Positions 18,717 through 27,374 of a stretch of DNA of 64,000 nt are shown here, in pieces (position 1 is the first letter of the stretch; each line of letters starts with the position of its first letter). Origin of the DNA: Neopusillimonas aromaticivorans. Lineage in GTDB: Bacteria; Pseudomonadota; Gammaproteobacteria; Burkholderiales; Burkholderiaceae_B. Under the pieces are notes generated by a model. That model had not been told where the DNA came from and did no database searches. It worked only from the letters and a program-made list of their open reading frames with translations. The DNA lies in NCBI RefSeq assembly GCF_030344915.1, contig NZ_CP128233.1:2976001-3040000 (forward strand), read 5' to 3'. A program made the translations under genes and the position numbers.

Positions 18717-19670
18717 TCAGCCGGTCAGCTTGACGTCGAACGTACGGATGTCGTCGAGCGCTTCCTGTGCGGCACGCCGTCCTTCGGTAATGGCCTCTTG
18801 GGCCCGGTGAAAGTCCATCAGGCCCAGGTGCGACAGGCGCGGCGTGATAACGACATGCGGGGGTTCGCCCACCATGCGGCTGCGGGTGATACGCTCTTGC
18901 ATGATGTTGATACTGGCCGCCACCACATCGAGCATCGACGGTATTTCAAGGTGCGGTTCGTTTGTATCGTTGCCAGCAAAATCGGGGAGCAGGGCGCTGA
19001 GGTTGTTCTGCAGCTTGTCGAGCCAGTTATTGGCGTGGATCTCGGGTGATTCAGGAAGGCGGGCTTGCGTTGCTACAGGTGTCGGGCGGCGCAGGTGGCG
19101 CCCGAGTAAATCAGAATTCAGATCGACGGCGATCAGGATGTCGGCCCCCATGGCGCGTGCCAATGATACCGGTACCGGGTTGACCAGGCCTCCATCGACC
19201 AGAATCTGCCCATTGTGGCGTACGGGGGCAAATAGGGCCGGCAACGCAATAGAGGCACGTACGGCGTTCAGGGTATTGCCCGATCGCAGCCAGACCTCGG
19301 TTCCACCGTACAACGAGGTGGCGACGGCACCAAAGGGCAGGTTAAGGGCTTCTATGTTGCGGTCGAGGAAGCGTTGCCGGAAAAATGCCATCAGGCGTTC
19401 ACCCTTGAGCACCCCGCCCGTCCAGGTCAGGTCCATGAAGGACACCACATCGCGCACCGACAGGGTACGCACCCACTCATCCAGCGCATCAAGCCGACTG
19501 TTGGCATAGACTGCGCCGACCAGGGCACCGATGGAGGTGCCGCAGACAATGTCCACATGCAGGCCGGCGTCACGCAGGGCTTGTATAACCCCGATGTGGG
19601 CCCAGCCCCGCGCCGCGCCGCTGCCCAGGATCAGGCCCACTTTCGGGCGATAACGCGTCGGGTTCGTCAT
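18717..19670 (-). CDS. rssA: Patatin-like phospholipase, RssA family
   Basis: Predicted serine acyl hydrolase of 317 residues. Glycine-rich oxyanion motif GSGAARGWAHIG (15-26), nucleophile Ser46 in GTSIG, and the dyad Asp159 in VDGGLVNPVPV. The start at 19670 gives MTNPTRYRPKVGLIL and overlaps the stop of the LON-domain gene (TAATG), so the two are probably translationally coupled. The lipid substrate is not known. Confidence 0.88.
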   Translation of the reverse strand: MTNPTRYRPKVGLILGSGAARGWAHIGVIQALRDAGLHVDIVCGTSIGALVGAVYANSRLDALDEWVRTLSVRDVVSFMDLTWTGGVLKGERLMAFFRQRFLDRNIEALNLPFGAVATSLYGGTEVWLRSGNTLNAVRASIALPALFAPVRHNGQILVDGGLVNPVPVSLARAMGADILIAVDLNSDLLGRHLRRPTPVATQARLPESPEIHANNWLDKLQNNLSALLPDFAGNDTNEPHLEIPSMLDVVAASINIMQERITRSRMVGEPPHVVITPRLSHLGLMDFHRAQEAITEGRRAAQEALDDIRTFDVKLTG

Positions 19671-20287
19671 TAGGGCAAGACCCCTTTCACGATCAGTACC
19701 TCGCGCAGCATATCGAGCCGTTCGACCGGATCGTCGGTTTTGAGCAGAACGGCTTTTGGGTGGGCGGCAAGGGCAGAAGCTCGGCCCAGCGATTGGCCAC
19801 CCAGGCACAATTGTCAAGACGCCAGGGGCGTGGATGGGCATGGCCTGTGCCGGAACGTTATCACGCTGTAATTGGGCAATGACATCTGACAACGCGTCGG
19901 CACAATCTTTCAGGTCGACGGGTACGGGTGTGTCGGGTTCAGGGGGCAGACGGTGACATCGGCGACCCATAAACCGGCCAGTGCTTGTTCAACGCTGTTG
20001 ATGCGGAATCGTTGCGTACCGGTACACCGGACCTGGATCAGCCCTGCGGGACCCGAGCCGTCGTCAATACGTTCGGGTACTGCCAATGTGCCGGCGTCGA
20101 CAAAGGTTTCCTTTACCCCGGGCCGACGCACTTCGGTACCGGTGGTCAGGGCGACCACGCCGAAAGGAGTGCCATTGTCAAGGCAGGCCTTGATCATGTT
20201 GAGATAGCGGACCTCGAAGAGGTTAAGGTAGATGACCCCATCGGGGAACAGGGCGCGACCCAGCGGAAAAAGTGGCAGTGTTTGCAT
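19670..20287 (-). CDS. LON substrate-binding domain protein (peptidase S16 N-domain)
   Basis: About 206 residues. It resembles the N-terminal domain of Lon without protease or ATPase: LPLFPLGRALFPDG, LNLFEVRYLNMI, PFGVVALTTG, GLIQVRCTGTQRFRI. Three frame breaks are needed to reach a normal C-terminus (LREVLIVKGVLP, stop 19672-19670): G5 19942-19946, G4 19825-19828, and near 19751. Each is repaired by one base. Divergent from the CoA-ligase operon; 166 bases between starts. Function unknown; stand-alone LON domains are common beside rssA-type genes in this group. Confidence 0.82.
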
Positions 20288-20346
20288 ACGGACAATGATG
20301 CCACAACACAGGTCAGCCAGCGGCATATAACCGTTGCGCAGTGCCA

Positions 20347-20378
20347 TGCAGTGCATGCAATTTAAACTATAGATTGCA
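20347..20378 (+). promoter_or_regulatory. TGCA-rich putative operator of the CoA-ligase operon
   Basis: Four TGCA tetrads (20347, 20352, 20356, 20375) lie within 32 bases, and ATGCAAT/ATTGCAT form a perfect 7-bp inverted repeat around an 11-base spacer. The last tetrad is inside the -35 box. BoxR/BzdR-type regulators (XRE plus shikimate-kinase-like domain) recognise TGCA half-sites, and such a regulator is the second gene of this operon. The link is inference. Confidence 0.55.
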
Positions 20379-20402
20379 TTGATAACTATATTTTCGTATA
20401 GT
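20374..20402 (+). promoter_or_regulatory. Promoter of the CoA-ligase operon
   Basis: TTGCAT (20374-20379), 17 bases, TATAGT (20397-20402), 52 bases before the start at 20454, which is preceded by AGGAGA. Confidence 0.7.
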
Positions 20403-20453
20403 CACCTCAAAGGCGGCCTTGACCGTCGTACAGATAATATTCAGGAGACAGCA

Positions 20454-22300
20454 ATGAACCAGCCTCTGCCCCCGGCAGCTGCGCTGTTCGCGACGCCTGC
20501 CGTAAAGGTAACGCATCGTGACGATGGCGCCACACTTGTCCAGAACCCTATTCCGCTCGAGCCCTATGCCCGTTGTGTGGGCGAGTATCTTGAGTATTGG
20601 GCTGAACACGCACCCGATCGCCCTTTCATGCTGGAGCGCAGCCCTGCTGGTTTGTGGGTGGGTGTGACTTACCGGCAAGCGCTGGACAAGGTCCATCGAA
20701 TCGGGTCCTGGTTGCTCAAATTGGGGTTGCGCCCTGGTCAGCCCGTCTGTGTGCTGTCTGACAATCAGGTGAACCATGGCGTACTGATGCTGGCGGCCAT
20801 GCACGTGGGTATCCCGTACTCCGGTATTTCTCCGGCGTATTCGTTGCTTTCCCAAGACCACGCCAAGCTTAAAAATCTGGTGCAGCGTATCAACCCCGGG
20901 GTGATTTATGTGGGTGGGGCCGGGCGTTTCAAGGCCGCGTTGAGGGCGATTGACGGGTTGCATGGGGCGCAGCTGGTGGTGGCCGATGAAGACGAGTTGC
21001 CCAACGCCGAGGCCTTGCATTTCTCTGACATGCTGGTCGAGGCGGACATGGCGGCCGTGCATAAAGCTTACGCCGCGATTACGCCGGATACGGTTGCAAA
21101 AATTCTGTTCACTTCAGGTTCGACGGGTTACCCCAAGGGGTGGTCAACCCGCAGCGCATGTTGTGTTCCAGTTTTCAGGCCAAGCGACAGGTCTGGCCGT
21201 TTCTGGCCGAACAGCCGCCGGTGCTGCTTGATTGGCTGCCCTGGAATCACACGTTTGGGGGCAATCATAATTTCAACATTATTCTGGGCAATGGCGGCAC
21301 GTTTTATCTTGATGGTGGCAAGCCGGTTCCCGGCCTGTTCGACACCACGGTCAACAACCTGCGCGAAGTGGCTCCCACGTTGTATTTGAACGTGCCCAAG
21401 GCGTTCGACATGCTGGTACCGGCGTTGCGCGAAGACGCGGCATTACGCCGTAATTTCTTTCAAAGTTACAGGTCATTTTTTATGCGGCGGCAGCGTTGCC
21501 GCAGCATCTGTGGGACGGCCTGATGGAATTGTCTCGCCAGGAGCTTGGCTACGCTGTACCGTTGGTGACTGCCTGGGGGTCGACCGAAACATCACCCTTG
21601 GCGACCGATTGCCACTTCCAGGCCGATCGCTCCGGGGTCATTGGTGTACCTGTACCCGGCGTAACCCTGAAGCTGGTACCTAATGGCGACAAGACCGAGG
21701 TGCGTGTCAAGGGCGCGAATGTCACGCCGGGGTATTTCGAGCAACCGGAAGATACGGCCAAGGCGTTCGACGAAGAAGGGTTCTACAAGATCGGAGACGC
21801 GGTCAAGTTCGCTGACCCCGATCGCCCTGAAGCCGGTCTGGTGTTCGATGGCCGGGTGTCTGAAGACTTTAAATTGATGAGCGGCACCTGGGTCAGCGTG
21901 GGTACCGTTCGTGTCAAGGGTGTTGAGCATTTGGCTCCCGTGGCCCAGGATATTGTCGTAACGGGTCATGGCCGCAACTCGGTCGGTTACCTTATTTTCC
22001 CGAATGTTCCGGCCTGCCGGCGCCTGGCAGGGCTGGCTGATGAGGCCGATGTTTCCACCGTGCTGTCTCATCCGGCTGTTCGCGAGCGAGTCAAGGCGGG
22101 GCTGGATGCCCTGCATGCCACCAGCAAAGGCAGTTCCACCCATGCCGACCGTGCCTTGCTGATGGCTGCCCCCTTCGGTGGATGCCGGTGAAATCACCGA
22201 CAAGGGGTATATCAATCAGTCGGCATCGTTGCGCCAGCGCGCGGCGCTGGTCGAGGCGCTGTACGCCGACGAGCCAGGTCCGGATGTGATTCTTCTGTAG
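20454..22300 (+). CDS. Feruloyl-CoA synthase-like acyl/aryl-CoA ligase
   Basis: AMP-forming ligase of the ANL superfamily (about 615 residues). It activates a carboxylic acid to an adenylate and then a CoA thioester. Seen: P-loop-like FTSGSTGYPKG, WLPWNHTFGGNHNF, AWGSTETSP, and the C-terminal GEITDKGYINQ that marks the feruloyl-CoA synthase branch. Three frame breaks: G4 21137-21140 (one base lost), AAA 21462-21464 (one lost), and C5 22169-22173 (one extra or two lost). First gene of an operon with the XRE-shikimate-kinase regulator (12 bases on) and a hydroxyacyl-CoA dehydrogenase. The true substrate (ferulate, another cinnamate, or benzoate-like) is not decided by sequence. Confidence 0.8.
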
Positions 22301-22312
22301 CCGGGGTCAGCG

Positions 22313-23233
22313 GTGAACGCGACTCGCGAACAACTTGACGATGCTGCAGGGCTGTCACGCCGCCTGGGGCAGCGGGTACGTTCGGCCCGTGCCGCTCGGG
22401 CCATGACGCTCAAGCAACTGGCGACCGAATCGGGCATTTCCATGCCGTATTTGTCCCGGGTTGAACGGGGCGACGGCAATGTATCCATTGCGGTTCTGGG
22501 TCGTCTGGCCGGGGCGTTGAATGTATCCATTGACGTGCTGTTGTCCGATCACGAGCGCCTTGGTCCCGACTATGTCTTGATTGTTGAAATGCTCAAGCGA
22601 CAGCCGTCCGATAGCTTGCGCCGTATTCGTGGCTGGCTGGTATCGCAGCTTGAGCATAAGCCGCCATTGCCCCATGCCGGTTCGTCTCAGCGTATTGCCC
22701 TGACAGGGTTGCGCGGTGCCGGCAAGTCCACGTTGGGTCCGGCATTGGCTGCCGCCCTGGACATGCCGTTTGTCGAACTGAATACAGAAGTGATCCAGGC
22801 GGCAGGCATGTCGATCAATGAAGTGTTTTCCATTTATGGCCAGGCGGGGTACCGGCGTCTTGAGCGTCAATGCCTTGAGCAGGTTATTGACCGTTACCCG
22901 AGGGTGGTGCTGGCCACCGGGGGCGGCATTGTGGCTGAGCCCGCCACGTACGAGCTTTTGCTGCATTCATTTTTCACTATCTGGCTGCATGCAACGCCGG
23001 ATGTGCATTTTCGCCGTGTCATGGCCCAGCACGATGTGCGCATTGCCACGCCACAGTTGCGTGATGAGGCCATGGCCAACATTGTCAGCGCCTTGACGGC
23101 GCGACGTAATTTGTACGCATTGGCGCATGCCGATATCGATACCACGCTGCTGGATGGTGCTGCGGTGCGCAACAGAGCGCTGCAGCTGGTTCAGCCGCAG
23201 GTGTGTTCAACCGAAAAAGGGGTTTTTTCATGA
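22313..23233 (+). CDS. BoxR/BzdR-like regulator (XRE HTH + shikimate-kinase-like domain)
   Basis: 306 residues in two parts. Residues about 17-75 are an XRE helix-turn-helix (RRLGQRVRSARAARAMTLKQ, SGISMPYLSRVERG). After a linker, a shikimate-kinase-like domain begins with Walker A GLRGAGKST (132-140) and the glycine-rich ATGGGIVAEP. In BoxR and BzdR this second domain senses an aryl-CoA thioester, usually benzoyl-CoA, and relieves repression. Here the regulator sits directly behind a CoA ligase whose product could be the effector. GTG start. Its stop overlaps the next ATG (ATGA). Confidence 0.85.
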   Translation: MNATREQLDDAAGLSRRLGQRVRSARAARAMTLKQLATESGISMPYLSRVERGDGNVSIAVLGRLAGALNVSIDVLLSDHERLGPDYVLIVEMLKRQPSDSLRRIRGWLVSQLEHKPPLPHAGSSQRIALTGLRGAGKSTLGPALAAALDMPFVELNTEVIQAAGMSINEVFSIYGQAGYRRLERQCLEQVIDRYPRVVLATGGGIVAEPATYELLLHSFFTIWLHATPDVHFRRVMAQHDVRIATPQLRDEAMANIVSALTARRNLYALAHADIDTTLLDGAAVRNRALQLVQPQVCSTEKGVFS

Positions 23234-24180
23234 GTGTTTCTTCGCGTGACATCAAGACGGTGGCCGTGGTCGGTACCGGAGTTATCGGTGCCAGTTGGGC
23301 TGCCTATTTCCTGGCGCAGGGCTTGTCTGTGCGTGCCACTGACCCCGGCCCTGATGCGCAGGCCCGTTTGATGCAGGCCATTGATTCACTGTGGCCCAGC
23401 CTGGAAAAAATCGGTCTGGCTGCGGGGGCCGATAAAACGCGTATCGCTTTTTTCAGTGATCTTGAACAGGCCCTGGAAGGGGTGGATTTCGTTCAGGAGA
23501 ACGGCCCCGAGAAAGAGTCCCTGAAAATTGATTTGTTTTGCCGGATGGACCAGGCCTTGCCGGCCGATGTGATTCTGGCGTCCAGCTCGTCCGGCTTGCT
23601 CATGAGCCGCATCCAGAGCGAGTGTCGTTTTCCCGAGCGCGTGGTACTGGGCCACCCGTTCAACCCGCCGCACCTGATCCCGCTGGTTGAGGTGATTGGG
23701 GGCGAACAGACCTCGCCCGAGGTGGTCGAACGCACCATGCGGTTTTATGCCGATATCGGCAAACGGCCGATCCATCCGCGCAAAGAGGTGAAAGGCCATA
23801 TTGCCAATCGTTTGCAGGCTGCATTATGGCGTGAAGCGTTCAATCTGGTGGATCAGGGTGTTGCCAGCGTGGCTGATATCGATGCGGCAATTGCCCACGG
23901 GCCGGGCTTGCGCTGGGCCTTGCTGGGGCCATTCATGAATTTGCACCTGTCGGGCGGTGCAGCGGGTATTGAGCATTTGCTTGATCATCTGGGCGGCCCG
24001 ATTGAAAACTGGTGGCACGACCTGGGTGACCCGTCGATGACGCCGGAATTGAAGAAAAAGGTATCGCAAGGGGTGCGTGAGATGCTGCAGGGGCACAGTG
24101 AAGCGGCATTTGTACCCGAGCGTGATCGCTTGCTGGTGGATTTGCTGGCCGCCAAGACGGACAGCGGCCAGTTGCCTTAA
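23230..24180 (+). CDS. 3-hydroxyacyl-CoA dehydrogenase family protein
   Basis: NAD-dependent oxidoreductase of 316 residues. Rossmann motif VVGTGVIGASWA, then ASSSSGLLMSRIQ (catalytic Ser region), GHPFNPPHLIPLVEV with the catalytic His, and the C-terminal domain GHIANRLQAALWREA with the Asn. Closest families are short 3-hydroxybutyryl-CoA or carnitine dehydrogenases. Translationally coupled to the regulator (ATGA overlap), so it likely works on the CoA thioester made by the ligase, for example after hydration of an enoyl side chain. No enoyl-CoA hydratase gene is in this operon. The stop lies in a CCTTAAGG repeat. Confidence 0.85.
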   Translation: MSVSSRDIKTVAVVGTGVIGASWAAYFLAQGLSVRATDPGPDAQARLMQAIDSLWPSLEKIGLAAGADKTRIAFFSDLEQALEGVDFVQENGPEKESLKIDLFCRMDQALPADVILASSSSGLLMSRIQSECRFPERVVLGHPFNPPHLIPLVEVIGGEQTSPEVVERTMRFYADIGKRPIHPRKEVKGHIANRLQAALWREAFNLVDQGVASVADIDAAIAHGPGLRWALLGPFMNLHLSGGAAGIEHLLDHLGGPIENWWHDLGDPSMTPELKKKVSQGVREMLQGHSEAAFVPERDRLLVDLLAAKTDSGQLP

Positions 24181-24198
24181 GGCCTTAAGGCCTTAAGG
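24174..24198. repeat. Triple CCTTAAGG repeat
   Basis: Three tandem copies of the palindromic octamer CCTTAAGG span the dehydrogenase stop codon, in the gap before the convergent lon gene. I know no function for it; it may arise by replication slippage. Confidence 0.7.
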
Positions 24199-24268
24199 GT
24201 GACGCGGCAACGATAGGCGCGCTTGAGCGCGAGCTGCCATAACGCGCCGCTGGAGTAGTGCTGTGGTG

Positions 24269-26806
24269 CTACGGCGGTGACCAGCGCCATATTCCTTTGG
24301 GGTGTGCCGGGTCTTCGGTGTCGTTCGTTTCGGGGGCCAGCACCTCAAGGGCACTGACCATCGCCTGGTCAACCGTTTCAAGCGCGACAATGTTCAGTGA
24401 CTCGCGCGCCTGGGCAGGCAGATCCTCCAGATCGTTCTGGTTGCGTGCCGGTAGCATGACGGTGGTGATGCCAGCCTGAAGTGCGGCCAGCAGTTTTTCC
24501 TTGATACCCCCGACCGGCAGCACCAGGCCACGCAAGCTGATTTCCCCGGTCATGGCCACATCGTGACGTACCGGACGGTTGCTGATCAGCGACGCCAGGG
24601 CAATGAACATGGCCACCCCCGCGCTGGGCCCGTCTTTTGGGATGGCCCCGGCAGGCACGTGCACGTGAATATCGTGTTTTTCGAAATAATCTTGCGGCAG
24701 CCCGAAGGCATCAAAGCGGGCCTTGAGCAGTGTCAGTGCGGCCTGGGCGCTTTCTTTCATGACATCGCCCAGCTGGCCGGTCAGGATCAGGCGCCCGCTG
24801 CCTGGCGTACGGCTGGCTTCAATAAATAAAATGTCGCCGCCTACCGGTGTCCAGGCCAGGCCGGTGGCGACGCCAGGCAGACTGGTGCGCAGGGCGGTTT
24901 CGTTTTCGTAGCGCGGTTGCCCCAGAATGACGGACAGGGTATCAACCGTGACGTGAACAGAGGTGTGCTTGCCTTCGGCAATTTGCATGGCGGCATGCCG
25001 GCAAACATTGCCCAGTTCGCGTTCAAGATTACGCACGCCGGCTTCGCGGGTGTAGTTATGGATGATGGCATCAATCACGTCATCATCTATCTGGCACTGA
25101 TCAGCGCTCAGGCCGCTGAGTTTACGCTGGCGGTCGAGCAGGTAACGCTGGGCGATCTGGTGTTTTTCTTCCGGGGTGTAGCCCTGCAGCGGGATGACCT
25201 CCATGCGGTCGCGCAGCGGCCCGGGAATGGCGTCGATAATATTGGCGGTGGTGATGAACAACACCTTTGACAGGTCAAAGGCCATGCCCAGGTAGTTGTC
25301 CCGGAATTCGGCATTTTGTTCGGGGTCGAGCACTTCAAGCAGCGCCGCCGCCGGGTCACCGTGCGCGCTGGCGCCCAGTTTGTCGATTTCGTCGAGCATC
25401 AGGACACAATTGCGCGCCCCCGCCTTGTGAATCGCCTGGATGATGTTACCGGGCAACGCACCGATATATGTGCGGCGGTGCCCGCGGATTTCGGCTTCGT
25501 CGTGAACGCCGCCCAGGCCCAGTCGGGCGAACTTGCGCCCGGTGGCGCGGGCAATGCTTTGACCCAATGACGTTTTGCCGACACCGGGCGGCCCGGTGAA
25601 GCATAGAATCGGGCTGCGCCCTTCGGGGTTGAGCTTGCGCACCGCCAGGTATTCGAGAATTCGTTTCTTGATTTTTTCCAGGCCATAGTGATCGTTATCC
25701 AGAACACTGCGGGCATGGGCGATATCGATGGGAGGTTCAGGTTCCAGGTTCCAGGGCAGTTCGATCAGCCATTCCAGCCAGGTGCGCTGCATACTGTATT
25801 CGGCGGCCGCTTCGTGCATTTGCTCAAGCCGGGAAAGGGCTTTGCGCGCCGCAGTGTTGGCGGCTTCAGGCAGGTTGGCCTCATCTATTTTTTGCCGCAG
25901 TTCGGTGATGTCGGCACTTTGCTCATCGTCTTCGCCCAACTGTTCCTGGATGGTTTTCAGTTGCTCGCGAAGCAGGTATTCGCGTTGGCGATCATCGACG
26001 CGCTCACGGGTTTCTTCGGCAATATCGTGCCGGATGCGCAACACCTGCTCCATACGGCCCAGATGCGTCAATACCTTGTCCAGCCGCTCTTTAAGATCGA
26101 AGGTGGCCAGGATGTCCTGCTTGTCGTCGGGCTTGATGTCGATCATGCCCGCGATGAAGTCGGCCAGCATGGCCGGTGAATCCATGCTGCGGGTAATGTC
26201 GTGCAATGCCGAGGGGGCGTCGGGCAGCATGGCGATGACGGCGGCCGCGAGCTCTTTGAGTTGCAGCATGCGGGCATCGATTTCAGGCCCTTCGCTATGG
26301 GCGGGTTCGTGACGTTGTATGCGGGCTACCAGAAACGGGTAGCCTTCAATGGCACTGACGATGCTGAAACGCGATTCACCCTGACAAATAATATGGTGAC
26401 TGTCGTCGGGCATGGTGACATAGCGCAAGATGCTGGCACTGGTACCCACCGGGTGCAGATCATTCAGGCCCGGGTCATCGATGTCGTTATCTTTTTGAAG
26501 CACGATGCCGATGGGGCGTTTGCTGCGCGCGGCGGCCTGTGCCGCCGCGATTGAACGTTCCCTGCCGATGCTGATGGGTACAACCAGTTGCGGGAACAGC
26601 ACAAAGTTGCGAACCGGGATCAGGATCAGGCTGTCTTCGGGCAAGTGCAGCTCGGTGTCAGGGTTGATGGACACGACGTTGCTGATGCCAGGTTCAGCAG
26701 TGCCCGGGGCACTGGTTTCAGTGTTTGCCGGATTACCGTTGGCGGTGCTGTCGTGGAGCGGGGCGTTGCCGGTGATGCTGCCGGCCTTCGAAACAGGTTG
26801 GGACAT
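24269..26806 (-). CDS. lon: ATP-dependent protease Lon
   Basis: AAA+ serine protease of 845 residues that degrades misfolded and regulatory proteins. The N-domain begins LILIPVRNFVLFPQLVVPI; Walker A is GPPGVGKTSLGQSIA, Walker B is VLMLDEIDKLG, and the catalytic dyad is Ser about 728 (KDGPSAGVAMF) and Lys about 771 (VGGIKEKLLAAL). The first about 55 residues are a Ser/Thr/Asn-rich extension. Intact. It follows hsp20 by 15 bases, so it is probably a stress-induced Lon distinct from a housekeeping copy linked to clpX, which is not in this window. Confidence 0.95.
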   Translation of the reverse strand: MSQPVSKAGSITGNAPLHDSTANGNPANTETSAPGTAEPGISNVVSINPDTELHLPEDSLILIPVRNFVLFPQLVVPISIGRERSIAAAQAAARSKRPIGIVLQKDNDIDDPGLNDLHPVGTSASILRYVTMPDDSHHIICQGESRFSIVSAIEGYPFLVARIQRHEPAHSEGPEIDARMLQLKELAAAVIAMLPDAPSALHDITRSMDSPAMLADFIAGMIDIKPDDKQDILATFDLKERLDKVLTHLGRMEQVLRIRHDIAEETRERVDDRQREYLLREQLKTIQEQLGEDDEQSADITELRQKIDEANLPEAANTAARKALSRLEQMHEAAAEYSMQRTWLEWLIELPWNLEPEPPIDIAHARSVLDNDHYGLEKIKKRILEYLAVRKLNPEGRSPILCFTGPPGVGKTSLGQSIARATGRKFARLGLGGVHDEAEIRGHRRTYIGALPGNIIQAIHKAGARNCVLMLDEIDKLGASAHGDPAAALLEVLDPEQNAEFRDNYLGMAFDLSKVLFITTANIIDAIPGPLRDRMEVIPLQGYTPEEKHQIAQRYLLDRQRKLSGLSADQCQIDDDVIDAIIHNYTREAGVRNLERELGNVCRHAAMQIAEGKHTSVHVTVDTLSVILGQPRYENETALRTSLPGVATGLAWTPVGGDILFIEASRTPGSGRLILTGQLGDVMKESAQAALTLLKARFDAFGLPQDYFEKHDIHVHVPAGAIPKDGPSAGVAMFIALASLISNRPVRHDVAMTGEISLRGLVLPVGGIKEKLLAALQAGITTVMLPARNQNDLEDLPAQARESLNIVALETVDQAMVSALEVLAPETNDTEDPAHPKGIWRWSPP

Positions 26807-26821
26807 CGTGGCCTCCCGGGT

Positions 26822-27225
26822 TCAGCGCAGTTTTTTCAGGATCAGCGTCAGGCAGCCCTGGCTGAGCGACGAGTCTTGTATCTGATAGTGGCCGGAAGGC
26901 AGGCGGATGGCACGCTGGAATCGGCCGTACGGAATCTCGAGTCGCTTGAGGTGGGCACCGCGCGGCCCGGGCATGGGGCGGTTTGCTTCGACGTGCAGGA
27001 CATCGTCGTTGATGGTCACCTGCAGGTTTTCGGGGCTGATGCCGGGCAGGGCGACCTGTACAGACAGGCTGTCGTGTGTTTCGAAGATGTCGGTTGGGGG
27101 CTCCCGGTGGGGCCGGATTGCCCGTTGCTGGCCAGGCTGAAGAACTGCCGATGCATCTGGTCGGCACGTTCAAGCAGGTTGACGGCATCCAGCCACATGG
27201 TGTTGACGGTTTTTCGGTGCGCCAT
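26822..27225 (-). CDS. Hsp20/alpha-crystallin family small heat-shock protein
   Basis: 134-residue holdase. The N-terminal helix region is MAHRKTVNTMWLDAVNLLERADQM; after repair of a one-base loss at G5 27096-27100 the crystallin domain reads TDIFETHDSLSVQVALPGIS, then PENLQVTINDDVLHVEANR and GRFQRAIRLP. The C-terminal strand is LTLILKKL. It is the first gene of an hsp20-lon pair behind a heat-shock-type promoter. Confidence 0.87.
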
Positions 27226-27295
27226 GATGCCCCCTTTGGCAAAGTCAGCGAACGAACCAAAAATATAGGCGCTTTGTTCTCAGTGTGCAATGCAC

Positions 27296-27323
27296 TGAAT
27301 GGCGGGGGAGGGGTGTTGTCAAG
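27296..27323 (-). promoter_or_regulatory. Putative sigma-32 heat-shock promoter of hsp20-lon
   Basis: On the minus strand, CTTGACA (27323-27317) followed after about 11 bases by CCGCCATTCA (27305-27296) resembles the sigma-32 pattern CTTGAAA...CCCCATNT. It lies about 70 bases before the hsp20 start. Confidence 0.5.
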
Positions 27324-27374
27324 CCAGTCGTTAATGCCTCTGCCCCGGTGCCGGCGTGGTATGAGGGCGTATCG

